A stretch of 64,000 nt of DNA, taken from positions 154,016,285 to 154,080,284 of the forward strand of contig CM062293.1 in the NCBI GenBank assembly GCA_031216915.1. The letters are read 5' to 3'. Position 1 is the stretch's first letter; each line of letters begins with the position of its first letter. This DNA is from Pictodentalium vernedei (taxonomy: Eukaryota; Mollusca; Scaphopoda; Dentaliida; Dentaliidae). Below are positions 41,054-52,184 of this stretch, one piece after another. The translations under genes and the position numbers were made by a program. The notes under the pieces were generated by a model that was not told the origin of the DNA, ran no database searches, and worked only from the letters and a program-made list of their open reading frames with translations.

Positions 41054-41269
41054 TTACGGATAAAAAGTAGTTTCCTCGATGAACTGAAGTAAGGTAATCG
41101 AACGATCGGATTCTATTGTTTCTCTTTCGATAGCGTCCATCGGTAAATAGGTTATATCTCCCTAGTTCGTAGAACTCTTCTTTCCACCTGCGATTAATTA
41201 AATACTTCGAGTTCGTGTGACAAAATGTGCAGACCGTGGCCCAATTAAGTCTGCTCCAGAGTAACACAA

Positions 41270-42620
41270 TTTATTTATTTATTTTTTCATTTATTTATTT
41301 GTTTATTTATTCTAAACGCCACGTCAGCCAGTACGGCCCTATCATGACCATAAACAGCTATGTTGGGTAAAAATATTCCTTCAGAAAATGGTATTTTGAT
41401 TAAAAATATTAAAAATGTACATTATCCTGACAGAAAATAGCGAGGACAGTAGTAAATAATGATATCATAAGCTGGGTACGTGTGTTCAAAATCACCCTGT
41501 TCCGTCTGTAACCGGACTTGTCCACACCCACGATTTTCTGAAAAAATATCAACCTTATGTACATTCAACCCCGGAATTTCCAAATGTTTCACGTACTCTC
41601 ACCTTGATGGTTCTTGGGTCAGTTTGTTGTAGTTATTGCTCCACTTTCTGTTTCCTTTCCACTTTCTGTTTACTTAAGCCTTCATAAAGTATCCAGAATG
41701 ATCTATTTAGCAGGAAAAGTTAATGGGACTTTCACCCTATTGAGGATGGATACTCTTATTCCAGAAGGAGGTGAAATGAAGCAGGTGGAAAATATTTTGT
41801 TCCCCAACTTCATTTAGTCTGGCTACGCCCTGTATGTTACAGTAAAATTGGGAAATCGGGGTTTTCGTGAAATTCCTAGCAAAGTTGGGTAACTTTTGTT
41901 CATGTCAGTGGTGTCATGAATTTACTTATTTTTTTTATTTTTTTATAGTATCCTGCAGTTTTGTTATGAAATAGCTGGACATACCGAAAATTATTGGCCT
42001 GTAAGTTTTTGAAATTGCTAGAATATCGGTTACTTGATGACCAGCATACAGCACAATAATAAAAACAACAACATTCAATGGGAGCTAAATAAATTTATCA
42101 GATAAACACATTTTAAGGAACAAAATTTGTGTTAATCAGTTTTAGAAATTCAATTAAGTAAAACTAGTTCTATGGGTTTTTAACAGTCCAGAACAATTTC
42201 TTGGTTGTTGCGAAATTGTTGAGAATAACAGTAACTATACAAATTTACTAGATTATTTTGAAATCGCAAGCTAATTTCCTAGTCATCCAACGAAACACAA
42301 CCATCACCGCGTCTGCCCCTCTCAAGTTGAAATTATCTTGTTAAGTTAATGTAACAAAAGACATTTTGACTGTTCTGGAAATATTGAAAGATTGCGATAC
42401 ATTGACAAAACGCCATCTATAATCGTCTGGAGGTGTACCACAATCATTTTTTTTTAAAATCCGCCTCATTTCAACTTTGGACCCTACAATAAAACTAGAA
42501 GTCATGTCACGAACTATGTGTGCTTATTTTGGCTTAATTGCGCGTAGGAATTGCGCGCAATCGCCATATCGAATGGCATCCAAAGCATGGCAGGTTCTCC
42601 TGGTTACTCATAGCAAAAAC
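41270..42620. other. Stretch with (TTTA)n tail and no recognised gene
   Basis: A (TTTA)n tract at 41269-41312 next to cgccacgtcagccagtacgg may be a truncated SINE 3' end. The remaining 1.2 kb shows no frame or repeat I recognise. Confidence 0.45.
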
Positions 42621-42623
42621 TTG

Positions 42624-43930
42624 AAATGACGTTAAAACGTTAAAAATTACGTTAATTAAAATATTAAAAACACATATATTTTTATTTTTGGGATCTACAA
42701 CATAGTAAAAGTTCATGAAAATCGAATACAATTACATTTTTTGTGATGTTGGTGTGCAAAGGGTCATCCGAAAAATCGGCCATAACCGGTATGACATTTT
42801 AGATATGGTTTTTGTCGGAGAAGAGATTTACAACAGTTGAAATAGGCAGGCTTGATACAGGCATCAATATTAAAGGTTGAAGAAAAACGCGTTAATCGGG
42901 TATTGTTTTAGATAAAGGTGGAAATTCACAACAGTGAGATTAAAAGAATTTAATGTAAATATTCATCAATAAGTATGTCATGAGGCTGTGGGAACGGAAA
43001 ATACCCAAAATTTGGGTAGAAGAAAAAGAAATATAGATTTTGTAGTGAAATTAGTTGTTGACGTTTTCCGACGTTCGATCGCCAATAACGCCCAGGCGTT
43101 ATCAATTTTCTGTCAATTTGGATGAAACTAAACACAAATCGTCTTCAACTATTCCTCTTCTTGTCTTTGTAATTATTATAGTGTTGTTTTATGTAGTTTG
43201 GGGTTAGGGCTGTTACCGTATTGGAGGAGTAACACCCGTCGGTATTGACGTCATATCTCCGGAAATTTAACCCTTTTACTGCCACGCCCACTTTAGACAT
43301 ATATGGAGGATCTCTATAGACGCCTGTATGTGAGGAAGTTTAATAACATTTATGACATACTGGTAACTCTAATCATCTGATTAATTGTTGGAGACCTTTC
43401 CAACAATTAATCAGACGGTAGGTTTAATCTGCGCATACCAGAACGCACAGATAATAATCATAAAATAGGTGACAATAGTCGTTTTTGGCAACGTAAGTGT
43501 TAAGTCTGATTTTCAATTTCCTTTCAACTTGTTAATCAGGACCACGAATATTAAGAATTCCCTTGATTTCAACTTTATGCAGTGAAATTTGATTTTGACG
43601 TTTTCCGACTTCGATAGCAGATGGCGTCATTGTCTTTAGCAATTTTACGAAAATTTGGATGAAACTGCAGACAAGACGACTTCAGCTATTCCTCTATAAG
43701 TGTGTAATATTATTCTTGTGCTGTATTATGAAGTGTGGGGGACCGTGTGGGTGTTGGGGTAAGGAAAAACTTTAAATGATGTTAAAACTTTGAAAAGTGC
43801 GTAAATTAAATAATCCAAACAACAAATAAATTTTTATTTTTTGAGCTCGGTAACATACTAAAATTTCATGAAAATCGAACGAAATTTAATTTTTTGCGAC
43901 GTTGGTGTGAAAAGGGTGACCAGAAACAAT
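42624..43930. repeat. Diverged tandem mosaic (blocks X and Y) split by an F3 MITE
   Basis: Block X (gaaatgacgttaaaacgtta...ttcatgaaaatcga...tttgygayg ttggtgtg) occurs at 42624-42770 and 43779-43925. Block Y (ttgacgttttccgac...atttggatgaaact) occurs at 43045-43200 and 43585-43740. The TTAA-flanked F3 MITE sits between the Y blocks. Confidence 0.65.
43271..43499. mobile_element. TTAA MITE family F3, copy 2
   Basis: TTAA at 43267-43270 and 43500-43503. It starts CCCTTTTACTGCCACGCCCA and ends ACGTAAGTG. Hairpin tctgattaattgttgga / tccaacaattaatcaga. Confidence 0.8.
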
Positions 43931-44447
43931 CAAAACAATGTCATTTTCAATCTCGGACTATTTGCCATGGTCGAATTTACAAGGTGAACTTCAAAACGGA
44001 CGTTAACAACCGTTGTCATAGAAAACAACTCAGTGGTGTATTCGATCGATGATAGGGTCGGTTGAGCGCGGTTGCTCGCGCGTAGCCTAGAACAGATATT
44101 TCTAATTGATCCGCTTCCTGAAATTAGATCACGATAAGAGTGAATTTACCCGAGATTAGAGCACGGAGCCGAACGGCTTTCAGCCAATTAAATTATGGAT
44201 TTAGAAAGAACAACAAAGTCGAATTTAACTGATGAATTATAATTGGGTATTGTTTTGGATTAATGTGGAAATTCAAAAACATAAAACCACCAATTTTTAA
44301 TGTTTATATCGGACAACATGTGTGCCAAATTTCATGATTGTGGATGAAGGGAGAGTAGACTAAAAGGCTGTGGAATAAAAGAAGGAGAAAAAAATAACTT
44401 CGTGAGATGACTAAATTGGGCATTGAATGGAGTCAGTGAGGCCAATA

Positions 44448-44666
44448 CTACAAAACGTTTACAATTGTTTTATCTGGAATTGTATTTTGTAGTTGTGACT
44501 TTTAATGAGTTAAAATGAACGATTAGCATTTGAAAAGATCTGGCAATTTTCCAGTTGGCAAATTGCCAAATCTTTTAAAATGCTAATGATTCACTTTAGT
44601 CAGTTTTTTTAACAGGTAGAAAATACATTCTAGAAAATACAACTGTAAAAGTTATATAGTATTGCC
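44448..44666. mobile_element. Foldback family F7, copy 2
   Basis: Matches 28545-28778: ends ctacaaaacgtttacaattg / caactgtaaaagttatatag, core gcatttgaaaagat..tggcaat and complement. Confidence 0.75.
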
Positions 44667-44975
44667 TCCAGTTTCACAATCTTACTCTAACTTGTGTAAA
44701 TATATATACTTTTGAAACTAAAAACATTTGCTGACTTTTTTCGTTCATTAACAACACCTTTTGCTGAAATAACGCCCCAGCTCAGCCTTTTATTTCATAA
44801 GAAGTCAGCAGGCGTTATTAAAGATGGGATGGATTATATAATGATGTACGAAGTTCACATTATCTACATTTGGTGTGACAAGGAAGAATGCGCAAATGTT
44901 CCTCGTTATAATTTTCCCAGTACTCAGTGAAAAAGATTTTTACAATGATTTTGTTGAAAAATATTACTTCAAAAC

Positions 44976-45985
44976 CTAGGCGATGTCGCCCCACGGAACT
45001 ATCACCGGGTGCTGGAGCGACTTAATCTCTAGTTTCTTCTCGAAGCCATATTTAATAGGATCTAAATTTGGAGGTCTAGGTTGAAGGTTCCACACAAATG
45101 TATGAAGGTGCGCACTTTTGATAGTTTCCCCGAAGGCTGCTGTTGTAGGAGACAGAGAACAAAGTTTAGACAGTGGCGACAATTCGTTAGAGAGAAGTCC
45201 CTTAACATCGAAGTTGCAAGAACTTGATAATAGTCTGGACTATATGAGGTTCGTATCATAAACTGTAACATCACCAACCTTGACAGATTTTCTTTTGACA
45301 TTGCCATGGTTTGGACCGGCATTGAAAAAGGGTCGAAGAATCCACTGGAGGGTTCTGTTCGAACTTGATCATCAGTGCCGAACCTTACTCTAGGACCCTG
45401 TCCACGCTGATAGGCCCATGACGTACCTTTTCAGTTACGATATTGACAGTGGTTTCAGGGTGCTGTGTCGGATCCATAGAATCTATACACATCTCAAATT
45501 TGGAGCGGACACTGTTGCGGTCAACAGCATCGTCGCAATTCGCTCTTTGCTCTCCTCTTTGTGGAAAATTTGGGATCTTTCTGTATGCTTGTCCTCACGT
45601 ATCTCTGATATGCTATGAGCTAAGGATCCACAGTCATGCAAACTTAGAAGAGCCCATACGTTAAGGGTTTCTGATTTGAGAGTAATGCCTATAATACCCG
45701 ACTTACCGTGGCCATATCTCAAAAATGTAGTCTCTATCAACATGTCACTCCATAACCCGTCCCAGAGACCCGGAATGGGTCTCATGACATGTTCAGCTCT
45801 CATGAAATGGACCAAAACATTAGGCTCAATAGTCTGCATTTGACGGAGGTAGTACAGGCCATACCTCGCATAATTCGTATGGCCGGATGCGAAAAAGTAT
45901 GGCATGTATGACTCCGTGGAACCATCCTCGGGAGGAAAACGGTTCCATTTAATGGGCTGGCGTATAAAGTGTTAATTCTAATCAA
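44976..45985 (-). pseudogene. Decayed fragment of an uncharacterised invertebrate protein family
   Basis: Minus-strand frames in order: RQPIKWNRFPPEDGSTESY, MPYFFASGHTNYARYGLYYL, EHVMRPIPGLWDGLWSDM, ETTFLRYGHGKSGIIGITLK (45950-45540). After a shift comes SVRSKFEMCIDSMDPTQHPE then VNIVTEK (45510-45420). Downstream is SPTTAAFGETIKSAHLHTFV then PPNLDPIKYGFEKKLEIKSL (45150-45000). I recall this combination from large uncharacterised predicted proteins repeated across cnidarian and mollusc genomes, but I cannot name a function. At least two frame changes and stops make this copy dead. It lies between Helentron-like and foldback elements. No splice structure is evident, which is compatible with a transposon-borne or retrocopied origin. 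Confidence 0.5.
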
Positions 45986-46214
45986 AATAATTCCCGTTCA
46001 AACAATCAACACATTTGATTAAGCAAGCTCCATGCTATTGACAGAGCTACGGTTAATTATTATTTTATTCAATGGTGGTTTTAGGGCATTGGACATTTAT
46101 AAAGTGCGTTAATTCTTCGTGAAAAAGTAGTCTGGACAGTCGATTAAGAAACATCCGGCAGAGTTCGTGAGCAACTCTCGTCTACTTTTGGTTCAAATGT
46201 ATGCTTAAAGTTAA

Positions 46215-46990
46215 TTATACCCCCACTTTCGAAGAAAATGGGGGTATACTGGATTACATGCGTCCGTCCGTCCGTCCGTCCGTCCGTCCGTCCGTCCGTG
46301 TGTGGGTCCATCCGAGAATATTCATAACTTTCATAACTTAAGTAAATTATTATTTTCTATAATATTTTGTGGTCATAGGTATGCCCTTACTTGTTTTTAT
46401 TACTTGTTCACTTAGAAATTGTGTCCATCCGAGACAAATTTTATCTGTTCAGCCTGTATCTCGGGTATCGAATGTTCTATTGCAATCAAATTTGCCGTGA
46501 ACACTGCTTATGGTATAGGGTTTAAAAACAGGATTCAACGATATTTCTCACATTCTCCTTTTTAGAGTTATCCCCCTTTTTTGACTTAGAAATTATAGGA
46601 AAGAGACATTATTTGTCTTTCCAGCCTGTATCTCGGTATGGGTTATCACATTTCAGTGAAATATGGCATGCAGTTTGCCTATGACAAAGGCTTCTGCCTC
46701 ACTGCATAGAACTTCCGAACACCAAACAATTTACCATACCTTTTGACTTAGAAATTGTTGGAAATTGTTATACCCCCACTTTCGAAGAAATGGGGAGGGG
46801 GTATACTAGATTACATGCGTCCGTCCGTCTGTCCGTCCGTCCGTCCGTCCGTCCGTCCGTTGTGTGAGTCCGTCCAAGAATATTCATAACTTTTATTGTT
46901 TTCTATAATATTTGTTGGTCATAGGTATGCCCACACTAGGCGGTACACCACGTGAGGGTATGCACCGGACGACAGTCCAGCTCTTGTTGT
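46215..46990 (-). mobile_element. Pearl/HINE-like element, inverted copy with two (GTCC)n cores
   Basis: It starts with the hairpin atacccccactttcgaaga/aaatgggggtat, then (GTCC)n at 46258-46300 and a body matching the complement of 4350-4740. A second hairpin (46772-46806), a second (GTCC)n (46816-46860) and an end tggactgtcg-type segment near 46975 follow. It is the near full-length reverse counterpart of 4115-4866. Confidence 0.65.
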
Positions 46991-47161
46991 TGTTAAATTG
47001 TTTGAGTGTAACGACATTTTTAGTTTTTGTATCATACGTGGCAGACCCAGTATAAAATATTTTTGTGACCAGTTCACCGATCAAGGTAGAAGATTCAAAT
47101 GTTGAATTTTTTTAGAAGTACAAAACTGTGCTTTTTAGTGTACTTGAAATTTCTATCTTAC

Positions 47162-47393
47162 CCCTTTGAACCCGAGAGATCGCTTTTCCTGTTCAGGAAC
47201 ATGATACGTCAAAATTTCATAAAGTAGAATGGCTGATAAGTGACTGCATGTGTAGACCAATCAATATTTTCAACGTGCAGCCTATGGGCTGCACGCTGAA
47301 AATATTAATGGGTCGACCCCCACATAATGAATAAGGACTCTTCCGGTTTCTGGTGTTGAACTGATATGGAATATACCTTGAGGGTTCAAAGGG
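47162..47393. mobile_element. F2 MITE, copy g
   Basis: Starts CCCTTTGAACCCGAGAG and ends GGTTCAAAGGG with TTAA at 47394-47397. The hairpin is perfect in its centre (ttttcaacgtgcagcc / ggctgcacgctgaaaa). Confidence 0.8.
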
Positions 47394-47457
47394 TTAATAG
47401 TTTGTTACTCATAAGAACCCATTGCATTTTCAAATGTACAGTGCTGGTATTACAAAC

Positions 47458-47522
47458 ACGAACAAAGAACTTCGACGGGATCGCGACTGCCTCGAAGTTC
47501 TCTGTCCGCGTTCCTGTTCAGA
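47458..47522. repeat. Hairpin related to 523-615
   Basis: gaacaaagaacttcga.. pairs with tcgaagttctctgtccgcg. It shares tctctgtccgc and ttcag with the hairpin inside the 183-1108 foldback. Confidence 0.55.
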
Positions 47523-47819
47523 ACTTTGTAGAATCTTCCTGATCGAAAATGAAACGTTGAAACATCCTAACCCAGGTGCCATTTTTGTTTGTTTTTTCTA
47601 GATTCAACCTTTATTTCGCAATATATTATTTATGAAATCTCATCCACTGGCCTAAGTATATCGCGACTAGGTATCTTGTACGATTTTGAAATATGAACAG
47701 CTCACTACTAAACGCGTCACTTTGTTAAGAACTGTATTGTGCCTTGGGTCGAATTCTTTCTCACGTTTGTGTAATCACTGTAAGTATTTTTAGGTTCGGC
47801 GCATGTAAGTACGCGTACT

Positions 47820-48062
47820 GGTGTTTGGGTGGGGTACATTACGGCCACCGTGGACTGGGCACTTTCCAAGACTGGGCAATATTTCCTCGGACGCAATAAT
47901 ATTAGATTCCAAACACGAATTATAGGAATAATCATCAAAATTTTAATTAATGAAGCACCGAGTACAACCCGGTCGTTCATTAATTAAAGTTTTGCTGATG
48001 ACGGTTTTTTTACTTGGTAATTACGTGGATTACGACCAGTCGACGGCGACTGTACTGTAGGA
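47820..48062. repeat. Repeat with attaatt hairpin, related to 16500-16632
   Basis: aaaattttaattaatgaa / ttcattaattaaagttttg hairpin around accgagtacaacccggtcg, followed by attacgaccagtcgacggcg. Confidence 0.6.
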
Positions 48063-48163
48063 TGGAGTGGAATAGAATGAGGGTGGTGACCAATGTAGGT
48101 GTGTTTGTGGGAAGGAGTAAGAATGGGTGTGAGGAAATAGTCAAGACCATTAATATATATATA

Positions 48164-49739
48164 CTATTGAAAGTTTGCTAAGCACCAAGTATATCCAACT
48201 ACCTGTTTTACGTTTTAGTTGAAATATTGTAATGAAAAGTGTATATTTTTTTTTATTTAATTATATCTTTAATGATTTAAATACAGAAATTAAGATTTTG
48301 TTTGTGTTTTACATTATTTTTTAGCTTTTGAATTCGATAACCATGGAAAATGGATATTATTGGTAAAAGAGGAAATTTTTCAATTTGCCAAAAAGTTGAC
48401 GGAGCGAACTGGTATGGGTTCAGTATCGAGTATGAGACCCATTACTGTTAATTACAGCTTGACAACGCCTGCTCATGCTCCCAATCAGGTTCCTGGTGGT
48501 CCTTTGTGAGATGTTGTTCCATTCTTGGACCAGCTTGGCACCAAGCTCCTGGACACTTCTTGGCTGGACTGGACGGGCTGAAATTGCAAGCTGCAACTCA
48601 TTCCAGACATGTTTGATTGGATTGAGGTCAGGGAATCTTGCCTTCCAATCCATACGCTCAATACCCTCCCTCTGTCGGACTCTCCGACAGCATGTGCAAC
48701 ACGAGGACGGGCATTATCGTTCATCAGAATGAATCTATCACCCACTGCACCTGCATACAATCTGACGTGGACATCCAGGATCTCATCAATATACCGCTGT
48801 GCAGTCAATGTATCACGTTCAAGAACACAGAGATCTGTACGTCCACCCCTGCTGATGCCGGTCCAGACCATGATTGACCCTCGATTCTAGAGGGGGTCAT
48901 GCTCAGCAATGTTGGCTGCATGGAATAGATCGTCTGGTATTCTCCATACCCTAGAACGCCTATCTGTGTGGTCTAGGCAGTACCTTGACTCATCTGTATT
49001 GACAGGTCGCCAATCTTCTCTGGTCCATCCAATGTGGCCCATGGCCCATTCATAACGTGCCTGGTGGTGGTTCTGGGACAGCGGAATGCGAATACATGGT
49101 CTTCTCGATCGGAGACCACCTTCGTGCAACTTTGCTCGGATAGTCTGCGTCGAAACATTTACCCCGGATGCATTCTGAAGGTCACTGCGAAGCTGGGTTG
49201 CTGTGGCAAAGCGGTTCCTACGGGCCTGAATGATCAAAAACCGGTCTTCAGATGCAGATGTTGCCCTGTCTCTGCCACTACCGTGCCGTCTTACTGGTGT
49301 GCCATACTGCTGAATTCTTGTCCAGGCTCTGGTGATCACCGTATGGTGAACACCAAGGGCTTCACCAACTTGACGATGGGAAGCCCCTTGCTCCATCATC
49401 CCTACAGCCCGCCACATTTCTGCTTCAGACAAATGTCTTCTTACATTTGCATTTGCCATATTCATTCATTATATCACAAGGGTTTGTGTTGAAATGAAGA
49501 ATGAATACCCTACACATGTCATGTACATGTAGACAGTACACGAAAACATCATAAAAATCAAGGGGTACATGCTTTCCATGACTGTCGCGAAAAGTCTGCC
49601 TGTCAAGAGAGCTAATGTAAACACTGGGGACCATCACAATACATTCTTCAATCATATCCACCAAAAATATCGCAAATATGTCACAAGCAAATTTCACAAT
49701 GATGTGTCAAATATTTGGTGCTTAGCAAACTTTGAGTAG
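48164..49739 (-). mobile_element. Tc1-like transposon, near full length
   Basis: Terminal inverted repeats share AAAGTTTGCTAAGCACCAA (48169-48188 and its complement at about 49714-49733), next to TA dinucleotides. About 1.57 kb with one transposase frame. The partner-less end at 31317-31435 belongs to the same family. Confidence 0.85.
48420..49459 (-). pseudogene. Tc1/mariner-superfamily transposase, inactivated
   Basis: It begins MANANVRRHLSEAEMWRAV, with a helix-turn-helix (GASHRQVGEALGVHHTVITR) and the second DNA-binding half. The first catalytic Asp is in VNTDESRYCL, the second in LMNDNARP. The third acidic residue is replaced: PDLNPIKHVWNEL has Lys where DD34E transposases have Glu. An in-frame TAG follows AEHDPL near 48888, and a frameshift near 48660 separates the second Asp from the PDLNP block. 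Length (about 346 codons) is normal. Three independent lesions mean the copy is dead. Confidence 0.9.
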
Positions 49740-49871
49740 TATATGTATATTTAGATTTTCTATTTTTTTCACCATATATACCTTTGTTTTGGTCTATATG
49801 AGAAATAGATTGAAATGAGTTGAACTGACCAAACAAAAGGACCACTTTTGCGATCGCAATATTCATCTTAC

Positions 49872-49878
49872 CTGCCAT
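49872..49878 (-). CDS. Candidate first coding exon of the OATP gene (7 coding nt)
   Basis: On the minus strand the sequence reads ggaggaaATGGCAG followed by gtaagatg. ATG GCA G plus TA from the 37507 exon makes GTA, giving an M-A-V-I-K-S-E-D start. The context is a good start (purine at -3, G at +4), the donor is strong, and the phase is exactly the one required. It would add a 12.4-kb first intron containing a dead Tc1 element. Short coding first exons are common, but a 7-nt match can arise by chance, so this is a proposal only. Confidence 0.4.
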
Positions 49879-49999
49879 TTCCTCCAACACAACTAGTAAC
49901 AACTTCACCTCTTCAGATGTCCAATGAAATGAATACGTGCAGCATTATTACTTATGTTTGTTGCCATCGAATTGTCGTTTCAATTTCTGAACGTCTGTG

Positions 50000-50760
50000 A
50001 CAATGCATAATTATTGAATTAGTCGCGCTGGCGTCGCATAATGGAAGATGCCGAAAGGAAGGTAAAATCCAACTCCTGGGCTGGAGCTCGGGATGCGAGT
50101 TTGGTGTAAAGGGTATTGTTCCTCGACCTTTTTTCTGAAATTCGTACTTTACCGTTGTAAAAGTTGACGAAAAACATTTTTAATTGACATTTCAAAGGGT
50201 AGACCTAATTTCCCCGTTGCCGGCGGTCGACGCAATGTGAGCTCAGTGGCTTCAGAACATGTTCTCTGCACAATTGGCGAAGTCAAATAAAAATATTTCT
50301 GTGCAGAATGGATGGAAAATTTTATCAAATGTAACTTTTTTCTACTTCCCGTTTCATGACAAACATTTGTGATTATAGAAAACGGTTTGTTCATTTCGGA
50401 AACATCAGGATTTATATGCATGCGGTAGATAGTCAGAATAGTGTTTGGGTATAATTTAAAGTGTATTGGTGTGCCACAAAATTAATTACAGTGATTTTTT
50501 TAAACCAATAGCTACTGACGTCTATTCGCGTCTGATCTGGGGCTTTGCACTAAGTTATGAATTGATACCATCTTTTACGTCATGAAGGGCATCATACTTT
50601 TTAGTCGTGAACATTGTTTTAGATTGATCTTGTCAATTTGAAAAGAGTATATATATATATATATATATATATGCTTTGCTTATGTCTGGTGTTACATTCA
50701 TAAAGATAAGTTCTAAATAATGAAGATTGCAATATTGAACAGGGACTTTATACACTTTCA
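50000..50760. other. Possible promoter region of the OATP gene; (TA)n tract
   Basis: Follows the proposed first coding exon in the upstream direction. No TATA box can be assigned with confidence. A (TA)n microsatellite lies at 50648-50672. A plus-strand start-like segment with a donor (ATGGAAGATGCCGAAAGGAAG without its last base, then gtaaaa) lies at 50039-50059. Confidence 0.3.
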
Positions 50761-50763
50761 TTT

Positions 50764-51003
50764 CATAAAGTGTCAGAAATAGCAGGCGACACTTGCCCAA
50801 CAAATTTTTGGAGTGACTAAAAAGAATTTATTTTTGCCTCCAAAACATAGCTTATGCCCCTTATTGGAACGAGCTCGTTGAGCTCGTTCCAATGAGGGAT
50901 CATAAGCTATACTTTGGAGGAATAAATTGAAAAATAATAAAATTTGAAGAGCATTTTTGGGGAATGGCGTTGACTGGTTTCTAACGAGACGTTAAGGGAA
51001 GGG
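50764..51003. mobile_element. F1 MITE, variant core
   Basis: The right end gttaagggaaggg is followed by TTAA (51004-51007). The palindrome cttattggaacgagctcgtt / gagctcgttccaatgaggg is well kept; outer arms atagcttatg and cataagctat differ from the main F1 form. Confidence 0.7.
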
Positions 51004-51299
51004 TTAATAATTGGGGGGTTGGAATTCAATTACACCGTTAAGATGGGAAGTCCGTCGTTAACTCATCTTCCCCAAACTCCCTTCTCTCATCATTTGACAC
51101 ATCGCTTTTGTCAGCACAAACATGGATTATATTTCCCGGAGGGAGGCAGCCGCTTTTCCGTTTATTGGAAATGTTTGATGTCGTATTTGTCTGTTACTTT
51201 CTCAGAGTTTGCCTTGCTTGTCTCCCCTGCCACACTTCCCTTACCAGAAAGTAACTGATTTCAATATTTAATTTAGTGTTACATCATACAAAGTCTTTC

Positions 51300-51755
51300 A
51301 ACTCATAGCAAAATCCTTCAACAATTTTATTAAGGAATCGGAAAATTTGTTTGTATCGTTTAACAAAAATCATTATTTAAATTTTTTTCGTTGTTTTATT
51401 AATGTCTAAAGCATAGTAAATCTTGGATGTTTCAGAGGGGGTGACAACCGATATTTCAAAAGCAAATCCACGATTTTTAGTTACAAACGAAAAACATTTT
51501 GCAAATCGCTATCTGTCTGATGAATGTAAAAGCATTCCCCATCCCTCTTTTGTGTGTTAAGTGTGTATGTATGTGTGTTGAACACATTGGTAACATGGCG
51601 TATATAAAGGTGTATAGATGTACTGATTATGGATCTTATAACATTAGTCGTATTTACATTTGTTACCATACACCTGCAAGGAGTATTTGGTTTTGTATCT
51701 GACACCACAAATGTGGTATATAGATGGAAATAAATTGAAATTGAATTGAATCATG
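51300..51755 (+). mobile_element. Possible 5'-truncated non-LTR retrotransposon 3' end
   Basis: caccacaaatgtggtatata then gatggaaataaattgaaatt followed by (TTGAA)n at 51730-51752 looks like a LINE 3' terminus with a short repeat tail. No coding domain is present and the left limit is a guess. Confidence 0.35.
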
Positions 51756-52023
51756 TCAGGCAATATGCTCAGATCAATTAGTTATCTCAATCGTTTGACA
51801 CTTCTGGAGTTGTGGCACAATATCACAGAAACAGCTTTAAGAACCAATGGTCGTATTAATGTGCCTGTGGGAGAAGGGAGTGGTGTGGGCGTATCGCCGC
51901 CTGAGTTGTGTGCATATAACAGAGCAAGATATGAGATTCGATGTTAACTATTTCGTTTTCACACTAACTATTGAACAATAGTCTGCACGACAAATGGAAT
52001 CGTAAAAACGAAGTCTGTTTTAA

Positions 52024-52184
52024 CCCTTTACCTAACATGAAAAGCAGACGACACTTGCAAAAAAAAATCTTGAATAACTAATTTTTTTCATTTTTTGTCT
52101 CAAAAAATGAAAATATTTTGACAATTAATTGACAATTTTTGAGAATAGCGCTGGCCGGTTTTGACCGTTACGTTGGGTAAAGGG
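52024..52184. mobile_element. F1 MITE lacking its palindromic core
   Basis: TTAA at 52020-52023 and 52185-52188. Starts CCCTTTACCTAACATG and ends GGTAAAGGG like full copies, but only 161 bp. The sequence passes from tttttgtctca directly to aaaaaatgaaaat, so about 80 bp comprising the hairpin core is missing. Confidence 0.85.

Noticed and set aside
46258-46860. (GTCC)n runs as coding or regulatory elements
   Set aside because: They are microsatellites internal to a Helentron-like element and differ in length between copies.
48475-49492. Plus-strand frames of 80-150 codons
   Set aside because: They are antisense to the Tc1 transposase and show no motifs.
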